Shown in pieces: positions 53,570 to 63,134 of a stretch of DNA of 64,000 bases (the first letter of the stretch is position 1; every line of letters starts with the position of its first letter). The stretch covers positions 248,001-312,000 of the forward strand of contig NZ_VHKL01000002.1 in the NCBI RefSeq assembly GCF_007474605.1, given 5' to 3'. The position numbers and the translations under genes were made by a program. This DNA is from Rhodoligotrophos appendicifer. Its GTDB lineage: Bacteria > Pseudomonadota > Alphaproteobacteria > Rhizobiales > Im1. The notes beneath the pieces were generated by a model. It had not been told where the DNA came from and did not search any database. It was given only the letters and a program-made list of their open reading frames with translations.

Positions 53570-54325
53570 ATGACGAATTCAGCCAGCCTAAGCGGCCGCG
53601 TCCATTTTCTGGGCGCGCCTTATGACCTCCGGGCCGTCGAGGAGGTTCTCGCCTCGCTCCTTGCCGTCGGGCCCGAGGATCGTTTCCGCTACGTCGTCAC
53701 GCCGAATGTCGATCACGTCACGCGCCTCACCGAGCGGCATGACCTGCTGCCCCTTTATGAGAGCGCCTGGCAGAGCTGGTGCGACAGCCATATCGTCCGG
53801 CGCCTGGGCTTTCTGGTTGGGCTGAGGCTGCCGCATCTGAACGGCACAGATGTGGTCGAACGCATCTTCGACGAGGTGCTGCGGCCCGGCGACCGGCTTG
53901 CGGTGATCGCGGCCCGGCCGGACGTGCTGGAGGCGCTCAGCACCAATTTCCCACAGTATGATTTCTTCGGGCATGTCCCGCCCATGGGCTTCGTCAACGA
54001 CCCGCAGGCCTTTTCCGAATGCGTCGAGTTCGGTGCCCATTGCGGAGCCCGGTTCCTCTTCATCGCCGTGGGTGCGCCGCAATCGGAGCAGGTCGCCTAT
54101 GCGATCTCGCGTGCGCCGGGCGCAACCGGCACAGCATTCTGCATCGGCGCTGCCATGGAGTTCATCGGCGGGGTCAAGACACGGGCGCCGGAAGTCATGC
54201 AGCGCCTCGGTTTCGAATGGCTGCACCGGCTGCTCTCGGAGCCCAGGAGGCTCTGGCGCCGCTATGTCCTCAGCGTCGGACCGCTGGCGATGCTGTTTGC
54301 CAAGGAGGTCGTCCGGTGGAGATGA
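53570..54325 (+). CDS. WecG/TagA/CpsF-family glycosyltransferase
   Basis: The 251-residue GT26 enzyme shows the family sequences FRYVVTPNVDHVTRLTE (conserved Asn/Asp), RLPHLNGTDVVERI (GSD-like), FLFIAVGAPQSEQ and GAAMEFIGGVKTRAPEVMQRLGFEWLHRLLSEPRRLWRRY. It transfers a sugar such as N-acetyl-mannosaminuronate or glucose. The ATG at 53570 has GGAG upstream, while an ATG six codons earlier lacks one. Its end overlaps the next gene by ten bases. Confidence 0.93.
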   Translation: MTNSASLSGRVHFLGAPYDLRAVEEVLASLLAVGPEDRFRYVVTPNVDHVTRLTERHDLLPLYESAWQSWCDSHIVRRLGFLVGLRLPHLNGTDVVERIFDEVLRPGDRLAVIAARPDVLEALSTNFPQYDFFGHVPPMGFVNDPQAFSECVEFGAHCGARFLFIAVGAPQSEQVAYAISRAPGATGTAFCIGAAMEFIGGVKTRAPEVMQRLGFEWLHRLLSEPRRLWRRYVLSVGPLAMLFAKEVVRWR

Positions 54326-56634
54326 CCCGCATTGCGGCCGCAGACCGCCAGGACGCGCCGACCCGCCCCGTGATCCTGCATATCTCGTCGGACTATCCCA
54401 ATCCCATCCGCACGCCCACCACGACGGCCGTCGAGCGGCTGGTGGACCGCCTCACCCTGTTCGATCAGGTCGTCATCTCGCTGCAGCGCATCGGCAATCC
54501 GTTCCGCTGCTACTGGAAGGACCTGGGCGAGGTGAATGGGCGGCGGCTCATCGCCCATGGCTATTTCGCCCTGCCTTTCGGGGTCGGCATGATCGTCTCG
54601 CAGTTTCTCCTCGCACGACGGATCGGGCGCTTCCTCACGCAAGAAGGAATCGTACCCACCACGGTCCACAGCCACAGGTTCACCTTCGAAGGCATCGCAG
54701 CCTGGCTCGTGGCACGACGCCGGAAGGCTGCTCTGTTCTACTCCGTCCGGGGAGAGGTCGAAGCCAAGGTGTTCCGGGCCAAGCCCACCTACAGACCATT
54801 GTTCCGCCGCATGGCGCGCGATGCGACGCGGGCGTTCTATGTCTCGGCCTGGTTCCGCGAGGGCTTCGAGCGGGTCACCGGGATCGACCCCAGGAAGACC
54901 CGGACGTTGCCGAATTTCGTGGAGAATGCGAGGCCGAAGATCACGCCCGTGGCTCCCGAGCCGATCCTGGTGACGGCCCTCAATCTCGATGCGCTGGAAA
55001 AGAAGGGCCTTCCGACCCTGCTCCAGGCCTTCGCTCTCGCAGGCGACGCGCTGAAGGACGTCCGGCTTGAGATCATCGGTTACGGGAGTGCGGCGGGGGC
55101 CGAGGCCGCCAAGGCGCTGATTGTGCGGCACGGTCTCCAGGGGCGCGCCTTCTTGCGGGGATACGTCCCCCATGCGCAGCTGCTCGAGGAGTTTCCGAGC
55201 CGGTTGGCGATGGTCTTGCCATCGCGGGACGAGACGTTCGGCATGGTCTATCTCGAGGCCCTGTTCGCCGGAACGCCCGTGCTCTATTCCAAAATGACGG
55301 GGATCGACGGCTATCTCGACGGGCTCGCCGTGGGCGAGGCGGCGGATCCTCACGACCCGGAGGACGTCGCCCGCGCGCTAACGGCCCTGGTCGGCGACAA
55401 TGACGCCTATCGCAAACGGATCGAGGCCGAGGCGGGCGAGCTGTTCCGGCGGTTCGATCCGGTGCGCAATCTCGAGCTCTACCGCGACGATGTCCTGCGG
55501 GTCACGGCTGGCGGCCTCGAGACCGCCGTCATCGAGGTCCACCGCGACTGTGCCCCGCTGGAAGCGGAATGGCGGGCGCTGGAGGAGGGGGGACATGTCA
55601 CCGCCTTCCAGCGTTACGACTTCGTTGCCCCGCTCTACGCCGCCTTTCAACGGCACCAACGGGCACAGCCGCTGATGGTCGTGGTGCGTCCACAGGCAGG
55701 GGCCGCGCCGATGATGATCCTGCCGCTCTGCGCCTATCGAGAGAGAGGGCTCAGGATGATCAGCGTTGCGGATCTCCGCGTCGCCGATTATTGCGCCCCG
55801 ATCCTGGCGGCAGATTTCCCGGCGGAAGATGCGGCAGGCTTTCTCGACCTGTGGCGGCGCATCGAGGCGATGCTCCCCGATGCCGACGTCATCCGGCTGC
55901 GCAAACTGCCAGAGAAAGTCGGCGGGCTTACCAATCCGCTGCTGCATCTTCCGATCAAGGCGCCGTTCAGCGCCATGGCGCATGGGGTGCGGATCGGCAC
56001 GCCGTGGCCCGAAAAGGCGCGGATGGTGATGAGCAGCAAGGCTCTGTCCGGGCTGCGGCGTCGCGAACGCCAGCTGAATGCCATCGCCCCGGTCTCTTTC
56101 GCCTCCCATAGCGGCGATGGCCAAGCGGAATCCCTCTATGAGACTCTGGCCCATCAGCGGATCGACCGTTTCGGCCGGCTGCAGCGCGAGGACATGATGC
56201 GCGAGGCCATGTGGAGCGAATTCTACCGGGACCTGACCCTGGGTCAAACCGCCCGGGCCTATGGCCGCGTGATCGGGTTGAAAGTCGGTGACGCGTTTGC
56301 TGCGACCGGCTTCGGCCTTGTCCATGACGATGCCTTCCATTTGCTGATGATGGCCTTCGACATGGATGGCCCCAGCCATCTCGCCCCGGGGCGGGTCATG
56401 CTGTTCAAGGCCATGGAAGCCTTTGCCGAAGATGGCATGACCTATTTCGATCTCACCGTCGGAGACGAGCCCTACAAGCAGAGCCTCGGTGCCGACGACC
56501 GCGTGCTCTACGAGGCGCTGAGCCCCCGCAGCGTCAAGGGCCGGCTCGGTGTGGCCGTCTGGCAGGGGCGCCGGTGGCTCCAGACCAAGCCCCGTCTTCA
56601 CGCTCTAGTGAAGCGGATGACGGGGCGATCGTAA
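54316..56634 (+). CDS. Fusion of GT4 glycosyltransferase and GNAT/FemAB-like acyltransferase
   Basis: The 772-residue protein has two parts. Residues about 15-395 are a GT-B glycosyltransferase family 4, with FHSHRFTFEGI-like acceptor region, PNFVENA, SRDETFGMVYLEALFAGTPV (E-x7-E) and a final FRRFDP segment. Residues about 405-750 resemble the GNAT/FemAB-like acyltransferase found in polysaccharide loci, with WRALEEGGHVTAFQRYDF, LRVADYCAPIL and a late TYFDLTVGDEPYKQSLG segment. One enzyme could add a sugar and acetylate it, or another residue. The GTG at 54316 is preferred because AGGAGG is seven bases upstream; the ATG two codons later is an alternative. Confidence 0.85.
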   Translation: MEMTRIAAADRQDAPTRPVILHISSDYPNPIRTPTTTAVERLVDRLTLFDQVVISLQRIGNPFRCYWKDLGEVNGRRLIAHGYFALPFGVGMIVSQFLLARRIGRFLTQEGIVPTTVHSHRFTFEGIAAWLVARRRKAALFYSVRGEVEAKVFRAKPTYRPLFRRMARDATRAFYVSAWFREGFERVTGIDPRKTRTLPNFVENARPKITPVAPEPILVTALNLDALEKKGLPTLLQAFALAGDALKDVRLEIIGYGSAAGAEAAKALIVRHGLQGRAFLRGYVPHAQLLEEFPSRLAMVLPSRDETFGMVYLEALFAGTPVLYSKMTGIDGYLDGLAVGEAADPHDPEDVARALTALVGDNDAYRKRIEAEAGELFRRFDPVRNLELYRDDVLRVTAGGLETAVIEVHRDCAPLEAEWRALEEGGHVTAFQRYDFVAPLYAAFQRHQRAQPLMVVVRPQAGAAPMMILPLCAYRERGLRMISVADLRVADYCAPILAADFPAEDAAGFLDLWRRIEAMLPDADVIRLRKLPEKVGGLTNPLLHLPIKAPFSAMAHGVRIGTPWPEKARMVMSSKALSGLRRRERQLNAIAPVSFASHSGDGQAESLYETLAHQRIDRFGRLQREDMMREAMWSEFYRDLTLGQTARAYGRVIGLKVGDAFAATGFGLVHDDAFHLLMMAFDMDGPSHLAPGRVMLFKAMEAFAEDGMTYFDLTVGDEPYKQSLGADDRVLYEALSPRSVKGRLGVAVWQGRRWLQTKPRLHALVKRMTGRS

Positions 56635-56700
56635 ACGGCACAGGGCTTGCTACGGGGGGTTCAGACCGAAGCTTCATGGTCTTGGTTCGAGACGAACATC

Positions 56701-58173
56701 ATGAACATTGCCAATTATCACCGCATCGACAGCTTTTCCGGCGCCCGGCCGCTCGATCCCCCGGCCTCGGGACTCGACGCCTTCGGACAGGATCTCAAAG
56801 CCCTGATTGGGATCCTCTGGCGGCGCAAGCTGTCGATCATCGCCACGGCAGCCCTGTTCGTCGCGGCCGGTCTCCTCTTCGTCCTCCTGTCGACGCCCCT
56901 CTATCGCTCCTCCACACAAATCCTCATCGATCCGCGCTCAAAGCGCTTCCTGCAGGCCGAAGAGGTGGTGCCCAGCGGCCTTGGGACTTCATCGCAAGGG
57001 GCGGATTCGCTCCTCGTGGACAGCCAGATCGAGATCATCGGCTCGGACAGCGTGCTGCGCCGGGTGGTCGAGACGCAGGGCCTTGCCCGCGATCCCGAAT
57101 TCGCCAAACCGATGAGCCTGGGACTGCGCGCCAAGCTGCTTGCGCTGCTGGGAGAGTCCTCCGGGGCTGACAGCGCTCAGGATCCCACAGAACTTGCCCT
57201 GCAGCGGCTGCGCGAGGCGCTCTACGTCAAGCGCGTCGGCAATACCTATGTCATCCAGATCTACATGCTGCTGCCCAGCGGGCGGCAGGCCGCCGCCATC
57301 GCCAATGCGGTCGCCGAGGCCTATCTCGCTGACGAAGTCCAGGCGAGTTCGTCCTCAACGCGCGATGCCACAGACACTCTCACCGCGCGGTTCGACGAGT
57401 TACGCGCCAATGTCGAGCGCGCCGAAAACCGGGTCGAGGACTATCGAAAGGCGCATGATCTGATCGGCACGCAAGGCGTCCTGATCGATGAGCAACAGCT
57501 GCAGGACATCAATCAGCGCCTGGGCGCCGCGCGCGCTCGCGTCGAGACGGCTCAAGCCAGGTTCGACCAAGCGCAACTGCTGGCCAGGTCCGGCTCGGCT
57601 GCAGCCTCGGCCGCAGACGGGCTGGATTCGCCGGCCCTTAGCGGACTGCGGACCAATCTTGCGGATATCGACCGGAAACGCGCGGAATTGAGCGCCGTGT
57701 TCGGTCCCAGCCATCCCCAGATGAAGACGATCGAGGCGCAACACGCCATTGCCCAGAGGCAGCTTGCGGAAGAGCTCTCCCTTGTGCTGCAGCGTGCGCG
57801 CAGCGAGCTGGAGCTTGCGCGGGCAGACCAGACCTCGCTGACGGCCAGCCTGTCGCGGATGAAGCAGGTGGCGCTCACCAACAACGAGGCGCAGATCAAG
57901 CTGCGCGAATTGCAACGGGATGCCGACGCCTCAAAGGCCGTGCTCGAAAACGTGCTCACCCGCGCCAAGCAGAGCAGCGAGCAGGAAGATCTCGCGACGA
58001 GCAATTTCCGTATCATCACCAAAGCCTCGGCGCCGATCCGCGCCGCCTATCCGCCCGCCCTGCTGGTCCTTGCCGGCGCCCTTCTCGCAGGTCTTGCGGT
58101 CGGCGCACTCCTGGCCTGGCTGCGGGACCATTTCACCGCCAAAGATCCGTCCTTCGAAAGGTCCGCCGCATGA
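56701..58173 (+). CDS. Wzz/GumC-type polysaccharide co-polymerase (no kinase domain)
   Basis: The 490-residue protein has a short cytosolic start, a transmembrane helix (about 45-70), a long periplasmic coiled-coil region (about 80-435, with several heptad stretches such as 215-300 and 355-400) and a second helix (about 450-475). A Wzz signature is seen as [16 protein letters not shown] and a Pro-rich region before the last helix. No Walker A or Tyr-rich C-terminal kinase is present, so any kinase must be separate. It sets polymer length. The ATG at 56701 is used. Confidence 0.9.
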   Translation: MNIANYHRIDSFSGARPLDPPASGLDAFGQDLKALIGILWRRKLSIIATAALFVAAGLLFVLLSTPLYRSSTQILIDPRSKRFLQAEEVVPSGLGTSSQGADSLLVDSQIEIIGSDSVLRRVVETQGLARDPEFAKPMSLGLRAKLLALLGESSGADSAQDPTELALQRLREALYVKRVGNTYVIQIYMLLPSGRQAAAIANAVAEAYLADEVQASSSSTRDATDTLTARFDELRANVERAENRVEDYRKAHDLIGTQGVLIDEQQLQDINQRLGAARARVETAQARFDQAQLLARSGSAAASAADGLDSPALSGLRTNLADIDRKRAELSAVFGPSHPQMKTIEAQHAIAQRQLAEELSLVLQRARSELELARADQTSLTASLSRMKQVALTNNEAQIKLRELQRDADASKAVLENVLTRAKQSSEQEDLATSNFRIITKASAPIRAAYPPALLVLAGALLAGLAVGALLAWLRDHFTAKDPSFERSAA

Positions 58174-59183
58174 ACGAGATCAATCGTTCCTTCACACCCG
58201 CCGTCATCTCCTCGAACCGGCGGATCCTCGTCACCGGCGGTTCCGGCTTCATCGGGAGCCATCTTTGCGAGAGGTTGCTGGATGCCGGGCACGAGGTGCT
58301 CTGCGTCGACAATTTCTTCACCGGCGCGCGGGCCAATGTCGCCCATCTGCTCGACCACAGGAATTTCGAGCTGATGCGCCACGACGTCACCATGCCGCTC
58401 TATGTGGAGGTCGACGAGATCTACAATCTCGCCTGCCCGGCGTCACCGATCCACTACCAGCGTGACCCCACCCAGACCATCAAGACCTCGGTCCATGGCG
58501 CCATCAACATGCTCGGGCTTGCTAAACGTCTGAATGCGAAGATCCTGCAATCCTCCACCAGCGAAGTCTATGGGGACCCGCAGGTGCATCCGCAGCCGGA
58601 ATCCTATTGGGGGAATGTCAATCCCATCGGGCCGCGCGCGTGTTACGACGAGGGCAAGCGCTGCGCGGAGACCCTGTTCTTCGCCTATCGCATGCAACAT
58701 GACCTGCCGATCAAGGTGATGCGCATCTTCAACACCTATGGCCCGCGGATGCATCCGAATGATGGGCGTGTGGTGTCGAACTTCATCATCCAGGCCTTGA
58801 CGAACCAGCCGATTACACTGTTCGGGGACGGAGAGCAGACGCGTTCCTTCTGCTATGTGGACGATCTGGTCGAAGGCATGATCCGACTCATGGACCGCAC
58901 CCCCGACAGCGTCACCGGCCCCGTCAATATCGGCAATCCAGGGGAATTCACCATCCGGGCGCTGGCCGAGACCGTGCTGGAGCTGACCGGATCGCGCTCG
59001 GCTCTGGTGCGCCGGCCGCTGCCGGTCGACGATCCACGGCAGCGCCGGCCGGATATCAGCCTTGCCAAGTCGCTGCTGAACTGGGAGCCGACGATCGAGT
59101 TGCGCGAAGGGCTCGCCAAGACCATCGCCTATTTCGACGCGTTTCTGGCAAGCGCTCAAGCCGAGGTCTACGCGGCGCACTAA
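58170..59183 (+). CDS. uxs: UDP-glucuronate decarboxylase (UDP-xylose synthase)
   Basis: The 337-residue extended SDR has [10 protein letters not shown] (23-32), a [11 protein letters not shown] segment, the catalytic STSEVYGDP and YDEGKR (Tyr-x3-Lys), and [22 protein letters not shown], all diagnostic of UDP-xylose synthase. It makes UDP-xylose from UDP-glucuronate, suggesting that xylose is in the polymer. UDP-glucuronate must be supplied from elsewhere, since no UDP-glucose dehydrogenase is in the window. It overlaps the Wzz-like gene by four bases. Confidence 0.95.
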   Translation: MNEINRSFTPAVISSNRRILVTGGSGFIGSHLCERLLDAGHEVLCVDNFFTGARANVAHLLDHRNFELMRHDVTMPLYVEVDEIYNLACPASPIHYQRDPTQTIKTSVHGAINMLGLAKRLNAKILQSSTSEVYGDPQVHPQPESYWGNVNPIGPRACYDEGKRCAETLFFAYRMQHDLPIKVMRIFNTYGPRMHPNDGRVVSNFIIQALTNQPITLFGDGEQTRSFCYVDDLVEGMIRLMDRTPDSVTGPVNIGNPGEFTIRALAETVLELTGSRSALVRRPLPVDDPRQRRPDISLAKSLLNWEPTIELREGLAKTIAYFDAFLASAQAEVYAAH

Positions 59184-59265
59184 CCCCGCTGCGACGTATT
59201 GCGGCGTGACCGGTGCCACCGTCGCGCGTAACCATTGCACCGGGCAATGGGACAGTCGAGGGATC

Positions 59266-59661
59266 GTGGCTCAGCCGCGTGCAAGGATCGTTTGGTGGGG
59301 TCGGGGGCTATCGCTCCTCGCCGTGTTCGTGCTTTGCGTCCTCGCGCCGCTTCACGCCATCGCCCAGATCCAGGCGGCCTTACCTGGCGGCAGTTCGGTC
59401 GTCGATCCCCTGGCTGCATCCATCTGCCGGGTCGACACCCACAATACCGATCAATCCTCTGGTGACTTGGGAAAGCCTTGCGACGCCTGCCGTCTCGTGC
59501 AGCAGGCGAGCCCACTCATTCCCATCTCCCTTCCCGATCTGGAAGGCTCCAAGGCACTGTGCTGGGGCGGGCTCGCTGAGCGCGAGGCTCTGCTCCGGGT
59601 AATTCCCACCCGCAATGCGAGCTCAGCTCCCCCCGATCCCACTGGTCCGCCCCACGCCTAA
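59266..59661 (+). CDS. Small secreted Cys-containing protein (DUF2946-like)
   Basis: The 131-residue protein (GTG start, GAGGG just upstream) has a signal sequence (residues about 10-33, ALPHAIAQ-like end). The mature part has a Cys motif PCDACRLVQQ and an isolated Cys. The C-terminus is Pro/Ala-rich. The organisation recalls DUF2946 proteins that neighbour copper-related genes. An alternative in-frame GTG at 59206 would add 20 less typical residues. It precedes the PepSY protein and the PCu(A)C copper chaperone, so a metal-binding role is likely but unproven. Confidence 0.55.
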   Translation: MAQPRARIVWWGRGLSLLAVFVLCVLAPLHAIAQIQAALPGGSSVVDPLAASICRVDTHNTDQSSGDLGKPCDACRLVQQASPLIPISLPDLEGSKALCWGGLAEREALLRVIPTRNASSAPPDPTGPPHA

Positions 59662-59748
59662 GGCAGCGTCGGCCCGCCTGGGCCGTCAACCGTGCAGACT
59701 GGAATTCAGCCGCGCAGCCTGACTGCTGCGGCCTGTGGGACTTGCTCA

Positions 59749-61122
59749 ATGACTGATCTTGCCGACGTGGAACGCCCGTTGCGGCGCGTCCATTCCTTTG
59801 ACCTCTATCGCGCCGTCTGGCGCTGGCACTTCTATGCGGGCCTGTTCTGCCTGCCCTTCCTCATCATGCTGTCGATCACCGGGGGCTTGTACCTGTTTCG
59901 TGACGGCATCGACAATTTCGTCCATCGCGATGTGAAATTCATCTCGCAGCAAAGCGTGCCGCAAAAACCGCCGAGCGAGATCGTGGCGGCGGCGACAGCC
60001 TCGGTACAGGGCACACCGGTTCAATACACACCACCCGCGTCACCCGATGCGTCGGCGGAGGTCAGCGTCAAGACGCCGGCAGGGGAGCGGTTGTCCGTCT
60101 TCGTCAATCCCTATTCGGGCGAAGTCCTCGGAACGATCCCGTTCAAGGGAACGGTAATGTGGATCATCCGGCAGATCCACAGCCTCGGCTATTTCGGCCC
60201 GATCGCTAACGGCGTCATCGAGATTGTCGGTGGCTGGGCGATCCTGCTCGTGGTGACCGGGCTCTATCTCTGGTGGCCGAGGAAGCAGGCGGGGGGCGTG
60301 CTCTCCGTGAGAGGCACGCCCAAGTCCCGGATCTTCTGGCGCGACACCCACGCAGTGACGGGGGCGATCTCGGGATTCTTCATCGTCTTCCTCGCCGTGT
60401 CCGGCATGCCCTGGTCGGTGTTTTGGGGCGACAAGGTCAATGAATGGGCCAATGGGACCAATTATGGCTATCCCTCAGGGGTCTATGTGGGCGTGCCGGT
60501 CTCCGACGAGCATATGAACCACGTTGCGCCGACGCCCTGGTCGCTGGAGCAGGCCCAGATCCCCATGTCGCATCAGGCCGGGCAGTCGAGTGCGATCGGC
60601 CTGGATGCAGCGGTCGCCAAGTTTGAGTCGATGGGGCTGAGCAAGGGTTTTGCCGTCGGCCTTCCTCAGGACAAGACGGGCGTCTATTCCGCGACCGTCT
60701 ATCCTGACGATCTCTCCCAGCAACGCATCGTCCATCTCGACCAGTATAGCGGCCAGCCGCTGATCGACATGTCGTACGCCGATTACGGGCCCTTCGCCAA
60801 AGCGATGGAGTGGGGCATCAACACCCATATGGGCCAGGAATTCGGACTGATCAATCAGATCGTCATGCTGGTCGTGTGCCTGGCCATCATCACTCTGGCG
60901 GTGTCGTCCGGCGTGATGTGGTGGAAGCGGCGGCCCAAGGGCAGCCTCGGCGTGCCGCCCATGCCCGCCGACCGCCGCAAGCTCTATGTGGTGGCCGCGA
61001 TGCTGGCGATCGGAGGGATCATCTTTCCCCTGGTCGGGCTCTCGCTGCTCTTCGTCCTGACGCTGGACCTCGTGGTAACGTCTCTGCCCCGGCGCAGAGG
61101 CACTGTCGATCAAACTGTCTGA
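59749..61122 (+). CDS. PepSY-associated TM-helix membrane protein
   Basis: The 457-residue protein has the PepSY-TM layout: helix 1 with YRAVWRWHFYAGLFCLPFLIMLSITGGLYLF, a periplasmic PepSY region, then three more helices (about residues 155-180, 205-230 and 380-420). Conserved histidines flank several helices (RWHFYAG, DTHAVTG and NTHMGQEFG). Related proteins take part in iron or copper uptake and reductase systems. Its place 24 bases before a PCu(A)C chaperone favours a copper-linked role. Confidence 0.87.
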   Translation: MTDLADVERPLRRVHSFDLYRAVWRWHFYAGLFCLPFLIMLSITGGLYLFRDGIDNFVHRDVKFISQQSVPQKPPSEIVAAATASVQGTPVQYTPPASPDASAEVSVKTPAGERLSVFVNPYSGEVLGTIPFKGTVMWIIRQIHSLGYFGPIANGVIEIVGGWAILLVVTGLYLWWPRKQAGGVLSVRGTPKSRIFWRDTHAVTGAISGFFIVFLAVSGMPWSVFWGDKVNEWANGTNYGYPSGVYVGVPVSDEHMNHVAPTPWSLEQAQIPMSHQAGQSSAIGLDAAVAKFESMGLSKGFAVGLPQDKTGVYSATVYPDDLSQQRIVHLDQYSGQPLIDMSYADYGPFAKAMEWGINTHMGQEFGLINQIVMLVVCLAIITLAVSSGVMWWKRRPKGSLGVPPMPADRRKLYVVAAMLAIGGIIFPLVGLSLLFVLTLDLVVTSLPRRRGTVDQTV

Positions 61123-61145
61123 CCTGATCCTAAAAGGAACCCCAT

Positions 61146-61631
61146 ATGACTCCGACTCGCAGAACTGCAACTCTGTCCATCGCCGCTGGCCTTCTCTGCC
61201 TCTCCACATTTGGCGCTTTTGCCCATGGCACCAAACTCGGCGACATCGAGGTCGAGAACCCATGGGTGCGGGCAACGCCGGTGGGCGCACCGTCAGGGGG
61301 AGGCTATGTCGTCATCATCAACACAGGTGACACGGCCGATCGTCTCCTCTCTGCAACTCTGGAGACAGCGGGGCAGACCGAGATTCATGAGATGAGCATG
61401 AACAATGGCGTGATGAAGATGCGCGCTTTGCCGAATGGCCTGGAACTCGCGCCGAAGAGCAAGGTCGTGTTGAAGCCCGGCGGGTATCACTTGATGTTCC
61501 TCGAGCTCAAGCAGCCCATCCAGGAGGGTGAACCGCTGCCCGGCACCCTTACCTTCGAGAAGGCTGGAACCCTCAAGGTCCAGTTCCAGGTCGAGCCCAT
61601 CGGTTCTGCCGGCCCGAGCCACGACCATTAA
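61146..61631 (+). CDS. PCu(A)C-family copper chaperone
   Basis: The 161-residue periplasmic protein has a signal peptide (ending GAFAHG) and the PCu(A)C Cu(I) site pattern H-x-M...M...H-x-M, seen as EIHEMSMNNGVMKMRALP and GGYHLMFLELKQP. The C-terminus is His-rich (GPSHDH). Such proteins deliver copper to cytochrome c oxidase. It lies directly after the PepSY gene and is convergent with the MFS gene. Confidence 0.9.
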   Translation: MTPTRRTATLSIAAGLLCLSTFGAFAHGTKLGDIEVENPWVRATPVGAPSGGGYVVIINTGDTADRLLSATLETAGQTEIHEMSMNNGVMKMRALPNGLELAPKSKVVLKPGGYHLMFLELKQPIQEGEPLPGTLTFEKAGTLKVQFQVEPIGSAGPSHDH

Positions 61632-61639
61632 CGCTTGTG

Positions 61640-63034
61640 CTATGGCCTGGCGGCCGACGGTGCCGCCAGGCGAAGGAAGCTGGCTAGGCTCCCGAGGGCC
61701 GCGAAACCGCAGCCGAGCCAAAGAGACAGCAGCGATCCGTCGCTGCTGAACAGGTGGAAGCACAGGGCCACCAGGGCTGCCCCGGTCGTCTGGCCAAACA
61801 GCCTTGCCGCGGCGACGATGCCGCTTGCTCCTCCGGCGCGTTCCGCTGGTGCGCTGGTGATGAGCGCCTTCAGATTGGGCGACTGGAAGAAGCCAAAGCC
61901 GGCACCGCAGAGAGCCATGCGCCAGACGATGTCGGCGGTCGAAGGATCCGCCGGCATCAGCGCCAAGGCGGCCATGCCGATGCACATCGTCATCAGTCCC
62001 ACACCCCCGAGGATGCCCGGGGGATAGCGGTCGGAGAGGCGGCCCGCGATCGGACCCATCAATGCGACGACCGCAGGCCATGACGTCATCAGGAACCCCG
62101 TCTCGACCTGGCTGCGGCCGAGGCCGGTCTGCAGCAGGAAGGGCAGCGCCACGAAGGCGATGGCCTGGGCGGCGAAGGCTCCCACAGCGGTCATTGCCGA
62201 CAAGGCGAAGACCGGTCGCCTGAAGAGATCCACGGCCAGCATGGGGGCAGGGTGTCCGCGCTGCCACCAGATCAACAGGACGAGACAGACGACCGAACCC
62301 AGACTTTCGACCCCAACCGAAGCCCAGGACGCCTGATGGGAGGCATCATTGATGCCCAGCATGAGCAGGGCGAAAAAGCCGGCACTTAGGATCGCCGCGC
62401 CCAGTTGAAAACCATGGGCTGATCGCGGCGTCTGGGGGAGGTTGCGCAAGGAGAGGACGATCGCGGCCACGCCGATGGGCACATTGATCAGGAACAGCCA
62501 GTGCCAGGAGCCGACCCACAGGATCAGAGAGGCGACGGTCGGACCGATCGTGAAGGACATCGCCACGACCAACGAGTTGAGGCCGAAGCCCTGGCCCAAC
62601 ATCTTCGAGGGGTAGACGTAGCGCAGCAGGGCGGTGTTGACGGACATGATCGCCGCAGCGCCCAAACCCTGAAGCGCCCGGGCGGCAACGAGGGAAGGCA
62701 GCGACCAGGCCAGGCCGCAGGCCAGGGAGGTCAATGTGAAGAGCACGAGGCCGGTGATATAGACCTTGCGATGGCCGACGATATCTCCCAAAGCCGCCAG
62801 CGGCAGGATCGCGGCCAGCACAGCAATCTGATAGGAGCTGACGATCCAGATGGCGGTTGCGGAGTCCGTGCCGATATCGGTGGCAATGGTGGGCAGGGCC
62901 GTGTTCGTGATCGCCGTGTCCAGCGTCGCCATGGCGATCGCTGCCGCGATCGCGAATGCGGCCTGGACGCGCTGCGGCGCAGGCAGGCCATCCTGGTGGG
63001 CCGGCGAGGTCGCATGCGCTTTCGGCTGGAGCAT
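61640..63034 (-). CDS. MFS drug exporter, DHA2 type (14 TM)
   Basis: The 464-residue major-facilitator protein has about 14 helices. It shows the DHA2 motif C region ATDIGTDSATAIWIVSSYQIAVLA, motif A GDIVGHRKVYITG, and motif D1 ALGVAIMSVNTALL. It exports hydrophobic or cationic compounds using the proton gradient. The ATG at 63034 is preferred over the in-frame ATG at 63082 because the latter lies beyond a terminator hairpin that ends the upstream cytochrome transcript. Confidence 0.88.
   Translation of the reverse strand: MLQPKAHATSPAHQDGLPAPQRVQAAFAIAAAIAMATLDTAITNTALPTIATDIGTDSATAIWIVSSYQIAVLAAILPLAALGDIVGHRKVYITGLVLFTLTSLACGLAWSLPSLVAARALQGLGAAAIMSVNTALLRYVYPSKMLGQGFGLNSLVVAMSFTIGPTVASLILWVGSWHWLFLINVPIGVAAIVLSLRNLPQTPRSAHGFQLGAAILSAGFFALLMLGINDASHQASWASVGVESLGSVVCLVLLIWWQRGHPAPMLAVDLFRRPVFALSAMTAVGAFAAQAIAFVALPFLLQTGLGRSQVETGFLMTSWPAVVALMGPIAGRLSDRYPPGILGGVGLMTMCIGMAALALMPADPSTADIVWRMALCGAGFGFFQSPNLKALITSAPAERAGGASGIVAAARLFGQTTGAALVALCFHLFSSDGSLLSLWLGCGFAALGSLASFLRLAAPSAARP
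61645..61671. other. Hairpin at convergent gene ends
   Basis: GCCTGGCGGC-N7-GCCGCCAGGC is a ten-base-pair stem lying in the last codons of the MFS gene, 13 bases past the copper-chaperone stop. No T-run follows on either strand, so it is only a weak terminator candidate, although the location between convergent genes suits one. Confidence 0.35.
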
Positions 63035-63051
63035 CTGTGTTCCAAACACGG

Positions 63052-63077
63052 AAAAGGCCCCAGCTGGCGCCGGGGCC
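63052..63077 (-). terminator. Terminator of the cytochrome b561 gene
   Basis: On the minus strand GGCCCC-N10-GGGGCC is followed by TTTT. It lies about 58 bases past the cytochrome b561 stop and just before the preferred MFS start, separating the two same-strand genes. Confidence 0.6.
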
Positions 63078-63134
63078 CTCATTCACAGGAACATCTAGAG
63101 CAATGCCACAGGCATTTCTACCCAGGACCCATGC

